Assembly (NCBI GenBank): GCA_051418075.1
Contig: JBPRGG010000056.1
Coordinates: 124,001-188,000, forward strand
DNA length: 64,000 nucleotides
Direction of reading: 5' to 3'
Source of the DNA: JBPRGG01 sp051418075
GTDB taxonomy: Bacteria; Bacteroidota; Bacteroidia; Cytophagales; Cyclobacteriaceae
Part shown: in pieces, positions 53,372 through 60,649 of the stretch
How the letters are laid out: every line of letters begins with the position of its first letter
Position numbering within the stretch: the first letter of the stretch is position 1
The notes under the pieces: model-generated
The model's database searches: none
What the model saw: only the letters and a program-made list of their open reading frames with translations
Told to the model about the DNA's origin: nothing
Made by a program: the position numbers and the translations under genes

Positions 53372-54862
53372 ATGTCTGACAAAGTCTATATTTTTGATAC
53401 GACCTTGAGGGACGGGGAGCAGGTTCCTGGATGTCAATTAACCACAGTAGAAAAAATTGAAGTGGCCAAGGAACTAGAACTACTAGGTGTAGATATCATT
53501 GAAGCAGGCTTTCCCATTTCCAGCCCGGGCGATTTTCGGTCAGTGCTGGAAATTTCCAAAGCGGTAACAGAACCGGTGATCTGTGCCCTGACCCGGGCCA
53601 ATAAAAATGATATAGATGTGGCGGCTGAATCTTTGAAATATGCCAAAAGAAAAAGAATTCATACCGGAATTGGTGCCTCAGATTTTCACATACAATATAA
53701 ATTCAACAGCAACAGGGATGACATACTGGCCAGAGGAGTGGAAGCTGTAAAGCATGCTAAAAAACTGGTGGAAGATGTTGAGTTTTATGCTGAAGATGCC
53801 GGTCGGGCTGACCTTCAGTTTTTAGCCCGGTTGGTGGAAGCAGTTATTGCAGCCGGAGCTACGGTGGTAAACATTCCTGATACTACGGGATATTGCCTGC
53901 CGGACGAATACGGGCAAAAAATCAAATACCTGAAAGAAAATGTCTCCAACATAGAAAAAGCAATCATTTCTGTTCATTGTCATAATGATCTGGGGCTGGC
54001 TACAGCCAATACCATGTCTGGCCTCAGAAACGGAGCTCGTCAGGCTGAAGTAACCCTGAATGGTATTGGAGAAAGAGCCGGCAATACTTCTCTGGAAGAA
54101 ATTGCCATGATCATCAAAACCCATGCTGATCTTAAGCTGGAAACGCAGATAGATTCCAAAAAGATCTATCCAACCAGCAGGCTGGTTTCCCGGCTGATGA
54201 AAATGCCAATCCAGGCTAATAAAGCCATCGTAGGGCGTAATGCCTTTGCCCATTCTTCCGGAATACATCAGGATGGTGTTTTGAAAAACCGGATTAATTA
54301 TGAGATCATTGAACCGGCTGATGTGGGTGTAAATGAATCTTCCATCATTCTGACTGCACGTAGCGGCAGGGCAGCCCTGAACCATCGTTTGCAGGTATTG
54401 GGATACAAACTTGAAAAATCCGAATTAGACAATGTATATAAGAAATTCCTGGATTTGGCTGACGAAAACAGGGCATTGACCGACGAAGATCTGCTGATGC
54501 TGATCGGGGAAAAAACCCGAAATAAAAAAGTCAAATTATCCCAACTACAAATCATGTGCGGCCGGCCCTTAAAATCCATGGCCACAGTTACTCTGGAATT
54601 TGAAGGGGAAGAAAAAACTGAAACCTCTACCGGAAATGGGCCGGTTGATGCTGCCATTAAATGCATCAAGAAAATGGTGACTCCCCATATCAGGCTGGAG
54701 GAGTTTTTGGTTCAGGCTAATACCGGAGGGGGAGATGATATTGGCAAAGTACATGTGCAGATATCACACGAAGGAAAATATTACTATGGATTCGGAGTAA
54801 ATACCGATATAGTGACAGCATCCGTGATGGCTTTTATTGATGCCCTGAATAAAGCAGTTTAA
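53372..54862 (+). CDS. leuA: 2-isopropylmalate synthase
   Basis: 496 residues. First committed enzyme of leucine synthesis (acetyl-CoA plus 2-oxoisovalerate), with the catalytic TIM barrel (about 1-280). DTTLRDGEQVPGCQLT is the N-terminal signature, with SVHCHNDLGLATANT metal His residues near 205 and NAFAHSSGIHQDGVLK near 290. The C-terminal LeuA allosteric domain (about 350-496) is present, so leucine feedback is likely. Last gene of leuCDBA. Confidence 0.96.
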   Translation: MSDKVYIFDTTLRDGEQVPGCQLTTVEKIEVAKELELLGVDIIEAGFPISSPGDFRSVLEISKAVTEPVICALTRANKNDIDVAAESLKYAKRKRIHTGIGASDFHIQYKFNSNRDDILARGVEAVKHAKKLVEDVEFYAEDAGRADLQFLARLVEAVIAAGATVVNIPDTTGYCLPDEYGQKIKYLKENVSNIEKAIISVHCHNDLGLATANTMSGLRNGARQAEVTLNGIGERAGNTSLEEIAMIIKTHADLKLETQIDSKKIYPTSRLVSRLMKMPIQANKAIVGRNAFAHSSGIHQDGVLKNRINYEIIEPADVGVNESSIILTARSGRAALNHRLQVLGYKLEKSELDNVYKKFLDLADENRALTDEDLLMLIGEKTRNKKVKLSQLQIMCGRPLKSMATVTLEFEGEEKTETSTGNGPVDAAIKCIKKMVTPHIRLEEFLVQANTGGGDDIGKVHVQISHEGKYYYGFGVNTDIVTASVMAFIDALNKAV

Positions 54863-54893
54863 AATATTTAGTAAAGTTTAGATTATGATAGAA

Positions 54894-54925
54894 AAGCTTT
54901 GCCAACTCTGGTGAGGCTTTTTTTA
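54894..54925 (+). terminator. terminator of leu operon
   Basis: 11-pair stem AAGCTTTGCCA/TGGTGAGGCTT (54894-54904 with 54909-54919) including GU pairs, four-base loop, then seven Ts. Confidence 0.8.
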
Positions 54926-55062
54926 TATCCATCCTCAATTAATTCCCTCTGATAGACCACCGCGAAGGGATATTCTTAATTTTTCCTAAAACATCCTGAA
55001 TATTTTAATCCGTCTGTAAGAAATAAGACCCGTACTGGTACTAAAGAAATAAAAAACAGTAA

Positions 55063-55569
55063 ATGACTGAAAAACAACAAACGGAAATCTTTAATGAATG
55101 GATCAGGCAATACAGGTCGGTGATCTTTAAAGTAGTGCACGTTTACAGTCATACCAGATCTGAACAGGACGATCTTTTCCAGGAGATAGCCTTGCAGGTT
55201 TGGAGCTCAATACCCAGGTTTAAAGGTCAGTCATCGGAAAAAACCTGGATTTATCGAATTGCCCTGAACATCGCTCTGAAGTGGTTACGACGGGAAAAAA
55301 AACATCGTACCAGTCACGAGGAATTAGAAAAGCATCAACATGTACTGCTGGAAGCCCATCCGATCGATCAAAGACTTATTTGGCTTTATGAGCAAATAAC
55401 CCGACTGAATGAAATAGACCGTTCATTGGCTTTACTGTTGCTGGATGGATTCAGCTATAAAGAAATCGCCGGCATTATGGGCATCAGCGAATCATTGGTA
55501 GGCGTAAAACTGCACCGAATCAGGAAATATTTAGTAACTAAATCAAAAAAAATTAAATATGGAGTTTGA
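55063..55569 (+). CDS. ECF sigma factor
   Basis: 168 residues. Region 2 (about 20-85) contains VHVYSHTRSEQDDLFQEIALQVWSSIPRFKG and TWIYRIALNIAL. Region 4 (about 115-165) has DRSLALLLLDGFSYKEIAGIMGISESLVGVKLHRIRKYL. It overlaps the next gene by 11 bases; that membrane protein probably regulates or is regulated by it. Confidence 0.92.
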   Translation: MTEKQQTEIFNEWIRQYRSVIFKVVHVYSHTRSEQDDLFQEIALQVWSSIPRFKGQSSEKTWIYRIALNIALKWLRREKKHRTSHEELEKHQHVLLEAHPIDQRLIWLYEQITRLNEIDRSLALLLLDGFSYKEIAGIMGISESLVGVKLHRIRKYLVTKSKKIKYGV

Positions 55570-56119
55570 AGAAATAAAAAAGATCTGGGATGAACAGAAT
55601 AAGGAACAATTATTTGCTATCAATGAAGCAGCTATGTTTCGTAATATCAGAAATAGTAAAATTGTCAGTGAAAGAATAAGTACTATTACTGAATTTCTGT
55701 TAATGGCTACCTTTTTATACACCGGGTTTATGACCTTTTTTAAAATAACAGGACCAGATTATTGGCTGAATTACGGATTGGGTATTCTGATGCTGATCGC
55801 CTTGATCGGAATCATTATCAGTCGGATAATCAGAAAATCAAAAAAAACCAGGTTTGATCAAAATATGTTGGGTAACCTGGAACAGGCGCTTCATACTGCC
55901 ACATACCAGGTAAAACTGGCTCAAATAGTCAGGTGGATTTTTTTGCCGGTGGCAGTTTTCCTGGGAACAATGCTATACCGACTGGAAAGGCCCTGGTGGA
56001 TGATCTTTACTGCAGTAATTATACTGATAGCAGGTTTCTGGGCCAGCGCCTGGGAAATAAACTGGTATCGGCGGCGCCGGGAAAAACTGGTAAAACTTAA
56101 GCAGCAATTGATAAAATAA
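55559..56119 (+). CDS. membrane protein overlapping ECF sigma gene, possible anti-sigma role
   Basis: 186 residues with four hydrophobic helices (about 43-63, 68-90, 122-140, 143-163) and a soluble N-terminal 40 residues (EFEEIKKIWDEQNKEQLFAIN) that could bind a sigma factor. The 11-base overlap with the sigma gene is typical of sigma/anti-sigma pairs, but no known anti-sigma motif is seen (no zinc HxxxCxxC). I do not recognise a named family. The role is inferred from position only. Confidence 0.6.
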   Translation: MEFEEIKKIWDEQNKEQLFAINEAAMFRNIRNSKIVSERISTITEFLLMATFLYTGFMTFFKITGPDYWLNYGLGILMLIALIGIIISRIIRKSKKTRFDQNMLGNLEQALHTATYQVKLAQIVRWIFLPVAVFLGTMLYRLERPWWMIFTAVIILIAGFWASAWEINWYRRRREKLVKLKQQLIK

Positions 56120-56121
56120 GC

Positions 56122-56349
56122 ATGATGTGCCTAAATAAGTTGATTATGAAGCATTTAAAAAATGTATCCGTACCAATAATAATACTGCTTTTATGGCTAA
56201 TAACAGGAGGTATTTACCTGCTGGATATTGAAATACAATGGACCAATGTGTCGGATTTGGGTGAAGCTGTTAATGTAATCGAACTTCAACTTGATAAAGA
56301 TGGTTTCAGCTTTAAATCTTCCCTCATAGTGAATGTGATCACTCAGTGA
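56122..56349 (+). CDS. small membrane protein, third gene of the sigma factor unit
   Basis: 75 residues (or 67 from ATG 56146). One hydrophobic helix (about residues 15-33) and a soluble tail of about 40 residues. It begins 2 bases after the previous stop, so it is co-transcribed with the sigma factor. No family recognised. Confidence 0.5.
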   Translation: MMCLNKLIMKHLKNVSVPIIILLLWLITGGIYLLDIEIQWTNVSDLGEAVNVIELQLDKDGFSFKSSLIVNVITQ

Positions 56350-56361
56350 TATTAGTAATAT

Positions 56362-56766
56362 TCAGTCTGCTTTTTTATCAGTAGCATTTGAGGCATCTGC
56401 CTGGTGAGCCGGTTTAAAATCAGAAGCCTGCTTGATGGTTTTATCATTTCCGGTATCAGGGTCACTGTAGCTTCTTTCTGAAACATATATGGAAACATCC
56501 TTATTTCTTAGCTCATAGGTATCCATTTCAACTCCTTCTTCTATTTCAATCCCACTGGCTTCGAATAAAGAAATGATCTGAGGCATTCCCTGATTGGTGT
56601 TATAAAACCTATGGACAATGAAGCCATCATCATTTTCAAAACGGCAAGCAAAAAAAGGAATCTCCTTTTTTTCACTTAAACCATCTTGAATATCTGTAAT
56701 TTTTACAGTATGCCTGCCATTCTCCAAAAATGGTTTATCCATGCCTTTACCTACTTTAATCTTCAT
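56362..56766 (-). CDS. small acidic protein, possible OB-fold or phage-type DUF669-like
   Basis: 134 residues from ATG 56766; a TTG eight codons earlier is less likely. The sequence MKIKVGKGMDKPFLENGRHTVKITDIQDG, FFACRFENDDGFIVHRFYNT and the acidic tail resemble small single-strand DNA-associated proteins found in phages, with strands and then a disordered end rich in Ala, Asp, Lys. The likeness is only of style, not a firm match. Single gene, convergent with the sigma unit. Confidence 0.45.
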   Translation of the reverse strand: MKIKVGKGMDKPFLENGRHTVKITDIQDGLSEKKEIPFFACRFENDDGFIVHRFYNTNQGMPQIISLFEASGIEIEEGVEMDTYELRNKDVSIYVSERSYSDPDTGNDKTIKQASDFKPAHQADASNATDKKAD

Positions 56767-56862
56767 ATCATTCTTTATTAATAGAACCAATTAGCACACT
56801 CTTAGTTTTATATACCTATAAAACAGTCTTATTAAACATTTAAACACTTCATTATCAACAGT

Positions 56863-57738
56863 ATGGAGTTTTCCTGGATCAACAAAGAGGAATATCCATT
56901 TGAAAATCATTACTTTCAGTTAGCTGCTGGGAAAATGCATTTTCTGGATGAGGGACAGGGAGAAAACCTGCTTTTTTTGCACGGAAATCCGGCCTGGTCT
57001 TTCACCTACCGCAAGCTGATAAAGGCGCTGAGTCAGGATTTTCGCTGTTTGGCCCCTGATTATCTGGGCTTTGGCCTTTCAGATAAACCGTCCAGCTGGA
57101 GCTATTTACCCAGAGATCATGCCGTAAACCTGCGAATGTTTATCGAGGATAAAGTCAAAGGACCAATTTCTCTGATAATGAACGACTGGGGAGGACCGTT
57201 GGGATTCCATTATGCCGTAAACCACCCTGAAAAAATAAAAAAGCTGATCATTTTCAATACCTGGTCCTGGTCCGTAAAGGGAGATCCACATTTTGAATCT
57301 TTCAGCCGGTTTTTGGGAAGCTTCCTGGGGCGTGGATTGATTAAATACTTTAATTTTTTTGCCAGACAAGGGCTTAAAACTGCTTTTGGCCAAAAACAAA
57401 GATTGAACAAGATGATCCATCAGCATTATTACAAACACCTGGCCCGGCCCAATGATCGTAAAGGGTGCTGGACCTTTCCCCCGGAGGTGGTGAAGTCGGA
57501 TCAATGGTTAAAAGCTATAGAAAGTAAACTTCATTTGCTTTCACAAAAACCGGTGTTAATCGCCTGGGGCATGAAAGATATAGCATTCAGACAAAAAGAG
57601 CTCAGCCAATTTAAAGCACACTTCCCCCAGGCCAATGTTATCAAGCTGGATGATTGCGGTCATTTTGTGCAGGAAGAAATGGGAGATGTTTTGGTTAAGC
57701 CAGTGCGGGATTTTTTGCTGCCTGATCCACCCCAATAG
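56863..57738 (+). CDS. alpha/beta hydrolase, haloalkane dehalogenase-like
   Basis: 291 residues. The nucleophile elbow has Asp108 followed by Trp109 (MNDWGGPLG), the oxyanion HGNPAW with Asn42, acid Asp239 (GMKD) and His267 (DCGHFVQEE). Asp nucleophile plus Trp and an Asn halide site are the marks of haloalkane dehalogenases; true esterases would have Ser. It could remove halogen from small haloalkanes. Single gene; no halogenated-compound genes nearby. Confidence 0.8.
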   Translation: MEFSWINKEEYPFENHYFQLAAGKMHFLDEGQGENLLFLHGNPAWSFTYRKLIKALSQDFRCLAPDYLGFGLSDKPSSWSYLPRDHAVNLRMFIEDKVKGPISLIMNDWGGPLGFHYAVNHPEKIKKLIIFNTWSWSVKGDPHFESFSRFLGSFLGRGLIKYFNFFARQGLKTAFGQKQRLNKMIHQHYYKHLARPNDRKGCWTFPPEVVKSDQWLKAIESKLHLLSQKPVLIAWGMKDIAFRQKELSQFKAHFPQANVIKLDDCGHFVQEEMGDVLVKPVRDFLLPDPPQ

Positions 57739-57790
57739 CCTTGAAATGTGGGTGGAAAATAGCAAATCTTACCAAATAGTCTTGCACCTT

Positions 57791-59218
57791 TTATTGGTAA
57801 TGCCGACCTACAAAATCTACCAGATTCTGATACATTAATTGATTGATCTTTGTTTCCAGCCCCTCTTCAGCTAATTGCTGTTGGGGAAACTGAGCATTAT
57901 GTAAGGCAATCATTTTCGGAAGTACATCGTTTAAGTCCTGTTCCAGGGAAGGATATTGAGAAAGATTTTTGCAATTATTTACCGGATTGATCATACCATC
58001 ATAATCAGAGCCCAGGCATACGTGACGCCAGGCCTTTTCTCCACCTATTTTTACGAAGTGCAGGATGTTGTTACATAGCAACCTTAGGTGCAAAGATCTC
58101 TTGTTTAAGGAAAGTTGATTTTTTAACTGTTTAAATTGGTTTTTCAAATGGGTATTTCCTAAATCCTCCCGATCAATCCGGTTCCATTTCAAGATCTCAG
58201 AAAATTCCTCTCCATAGAAGTAGTCCACTTCAAAATTGCCATATCCCAAAATCCTCTGGTCTAAACTAAAGCCAAGTATACCTTTGGATTCAATGATTTC
58301 AATAATCTCCTCATCATAAATATTAATGGAAGCAGGGTTTAAAAAATAGGAACCAATACCGGTGGGTTTAAAATAGGTAACCCGGTCTAACTCATTCTCA
58401 AACCTGTGATCTTTAATATATTCATGTATACGATGATAGGAAATACCTGTGACACCACAATGTGAGGCAATGATCGGAAAAGTTTGATAATGATTTTCTT
58501 TACGGAAGCGGTAAAACTGAAGGCGGGCATATAAGCTCATATGCTTAATATCGATCAAAATGGGAGGCCCATGCTGATCATCATAGGCCTCTTTAATCAT
58601 CTGATAGCCCAGTGCTGAGATGCCTTTCCCAGCAGGCTTGAACTCAGGGGATTTGATCTGCTTAATGGCATAAGCATGGTTACATACGGCAGACCTGGCC
58701 AGATGAACCAGGGTGAGGTACAAGAACCGATAGCCGGATAACTTCATTTTAATGAAGTTATCCAGAAGATTATGTGAATTTTCAAATGAATGGCTTCCTT
58801 CAATAGCCATGATAATATTAAGCTTGTTGCTTTGTAGACTACTACCAGGCTCAAGTATATTTATAAGATCCGGATATTTTTTTTCAGCTTTTAGAAGATG
58901 ACTTATCTCGGCCTGCAGCAATTCAAAATATTCGATTTTTCTTTGAAAGATCCTGTTCATAAACCGATAATTAACCTGAGAAAGTAAAGGCGTACAAACA
59001 CTAAGCAAGAGGCCTGCTCCCATGGGTCTTTCCATAGGGCTGCAAATATTCACCAATAAACGTACTTTACCTTTAATAGCTTGCTCCAGGCTGGCTTTGG
59101 ATCTTAAAACTTCCACCGGATGGATTAGTGTTTTATAGGGGCTGGATTTAAAGGCTGCTCTTTCTGCAGTTAAAAAGGTTTTCAAAGTGGAATGGGTGTG
59201 CAGATCGGCATAAGACAT
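57791..59218 (-). CDS. M19-like (membrane dipeptidase) metallohydrolase
   Basis: 475 residues. The amidohydrolase metal sites are DLHTH (His7, His9), the bridging Glu in MAIEGSHS, HMS in LIDIKHMS, HCGVTG in IIASHCG, and Asp in CLGSDYDGM. This matches the renal dipeptidase group (M19), which hydrolyses dipeptides. There is no signal peptide, so it is cytoplasmic, and it is longer than the common 330-400 residues. Substrate not known. Confidence 0.8.
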   Translation of the reverse strand: MSYADLHTHSTLKTFLTAERAAFKSSPYKTLIHPVEVLRSKASLEQAIKGKVRLLVNICSPMERPMGAGLLLSVCTPLLSQVNYRFMNRIFQRKIEYFELLQAEISHLLKAEKKYPDLINILEPGSSLQSNKLNIIMAIEGSHSFENSHNLLDNFIKMKLSGYRFLYLTLVHLARSAVCNHAYAIKQIKSPEFKPAGKGISALGYQMIKEAYDDQHGPPILIDIKHMSLYARLQFYRFRKENHYQTFPIIASHCGVTGISYHRIHEYIKDHRFENELDRVTYFKPTGIGSYFLNPASINIYDEEIIEIIESKGILGFSLDQRILGYGNFEVDYFYGEEFSEILKWNRIDREDLGNTHLKNQFKQLKNQLSLNKRSLHLRLLCNNILHFVKIGGEKAWRHVCLGSDYDGMINPVNNCKNLSQYPSLEQDLNDVLPKMIALHNAQFPQQQLAEEGLETKINQLMYQNLVDFVGRHYQ

Positions 59219-59231
59219 GGAGCAAATGTAG

Positions 59232-59272
59232 TAAAAAAGGAAAAGAAGCAGGAAAATTCCTACTTCTTTTCC
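59232..59272 (-). terminator. terminator overlapping the 3' end of the 100-residue membrane gene
   Basis: 14 of 15 pairs (59239-59253 with 59258-59272, one mismatch), followed on the minus strand by six Ts. The stop codon is inside the hairpin. Confidence 0.75.
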
Positions 59273-59562
59273 TGCTCCTGATCTTCAATTAAAATATCCG
59301 TTTTAACATCTTTCCTTTTGTGTATTTCAGGGTATTTACCAGCACTGATATATACCTGGGTCTTTTTCACCTCAAGGTATTTTTTATCAAATTCAAATTC
59401 ATAACCTTTTTCCTCTACTTCTTCAGGTGTAAGCCTTCTTTCCTGATTAGTGGTATAGTAGGAAGGATTTTCGGAAACTACCCACCAGCGAATGGTCAAA
59501 AACAAAAATATTCCTATTAAAGCAAGACCTAAATAAAACAATATCACCGACAGATTTCTCAT
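59260..59562 (-). CDS. small single-helix membrane protein
   Basis: 100 residues with one hydrophobic helix (about 7-27) and a highly charged tail (Glu/Lys-rich). Its start overlaps the next gene's stop by four bases (ATGA). The stop codon is inside the gene's own terminator. No family recognised. Confidence 0.55.
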   Translation of the reverse strand: MRNLSVILFYLGLALIGIFLFLTIRWWVVSENPSYYTTNQERRLTPEEVEEKGYEFEFDKKYLEVKKTQVYISAGKYPEIHKRKDVKTDILIEDQEQEKK

Positions 59563-60350
59563 GTAAGCTTAATTTTCTTATTGGTATTCCACAGATTTAC
59601 ATTATAGGATTCATTAATATCCCTGGTATTGTCATTTTTAACATACCGATACCTGATAAAAATAAATGAAAGGGCTCCACCCACAGCCAGGGCTAAAGCG
59701 AGTCCAAGGGTCGCAATACTTACCAAACCTAAAACAGCTAAGATAACTACAAAACTTACAGCCAGATAATGGATCTGAGAATGGAAAAAGGACCGTTTTC
59801 TGAAGGCAGAAATATACCGTAACGGATTTAATTCTTTTCCCCACTGATGTACCAGGTAATAATGCTCATCGTCGATCTTATAAAACATCAATGGATCATA
59901 CTGATTGGTTTGAATTTCAACTTCCTGAATCTCAAATTGCCGGGTAGGTGCCATGATGAAAAATTTATGTTCCAGGTCATAGTCATTAATCTTGTTGTGT
60001 TCCATAAAATTTCTCATTTTCGTACCCAATTCGGTATCAATCAGTCCCCTGAAATACTGGGTAGGCAAAAATCTTAAATCATAATCCACACACATGTTCT
60101 TGATCTGATCAATATGAAATACATCGTTGCCAAATTTCTTAATCAGGTTCAATTTTTCCAGGTAAGTAGATTTTTTATCTTCATATTGCTTTACACAACT
60201 GTCAATCCCCATTTTACCCAGTATTTCTCTTTCTCTGGATTCATCATGTGCCAGCAATTGTTTGGCCACATCCAACTGCTGCTGCATTTTCCGCTGGTCA
60301 AGTTCATTCTGTTTCCTCAGCTTGTCTACTAAATTCATATTAATTTTCAT
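59559..60350 (-). CDS. membrane protein with N-terminal coiled coil, unknown
   Basis: 263 residues. Residues 5-75 look like a coiled coil rich in Gln, Lys and Glu. A soluble mid part (about 80-180) includes FFIMAPTRQFEIQEVEIQ. Two hydrophobic helices lie at about 195-212 and 214-236. Co-transcribed with the 100-residue protein by a four-base overlap. No family recognised. Confidence 0.55.
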   Translation of the reverse strand: MKINMNLVDKLRKQNELDQRKMQQQLDVAKQLLAHDESREREILGKMGIDSCVKQYEDKKSTYLEKLNLIKKFGNDVFHIDQIKNMCVDYDLRFLPTQYFRGLIDTELGTKMRNFMEHNKINDYDLEHKFFIMAPTRQFEIQEVEIQTNQYDPLMFYKIDDEHYYLVHQWGKELNPLRYISAFRKRSFFHSQIHYLAVSFVVILAVLGLVSIATLGLALALAVGGALSFIFIRYRYVKNDNTRDINESYNVNLWNTNKKIKLT

Positions 60351-60443
60351 TTTAAGGGTTGAACATTAAAAAATCATTGATATATTCCTAAGTAAGTATG
60401 ATAAATTCGTAAGCTGTAATAATTGAACCTGTATTAAATGGGA

Positions 60444-60473
60444 TTGTTTTAGGAAAATTGTAAATTATCTTTG
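60444..60473 (+). promoter_or_regulatory. promoter with -33 and -7 boxes before M16 protease gene
   Basis: TTG (60444-60446), 19 bases, then TATCTTTG (60466-60473): matches TTG-N17-23-TAnnTTTG, the full Bacteroidota consensus. ATG at 60650 leaves a leader of about 170 bases. Confidence 0.6.
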
Positions 60474-60649
60474 ATCTTATTTTCATTCATTAAATTGCAC
60501 CAAACAGGGTCAGGATAAGATTTAGCCAAACCGCCCTTATTTTTAAAAAAATGCATTTTTCAGGGTATTGCTATTATTGGGAATAACTTTTTATATATTT
60601 TTAGCCTTTTATTTATTGAACGTCAAACAGAACTATAAAAGATGATCTT

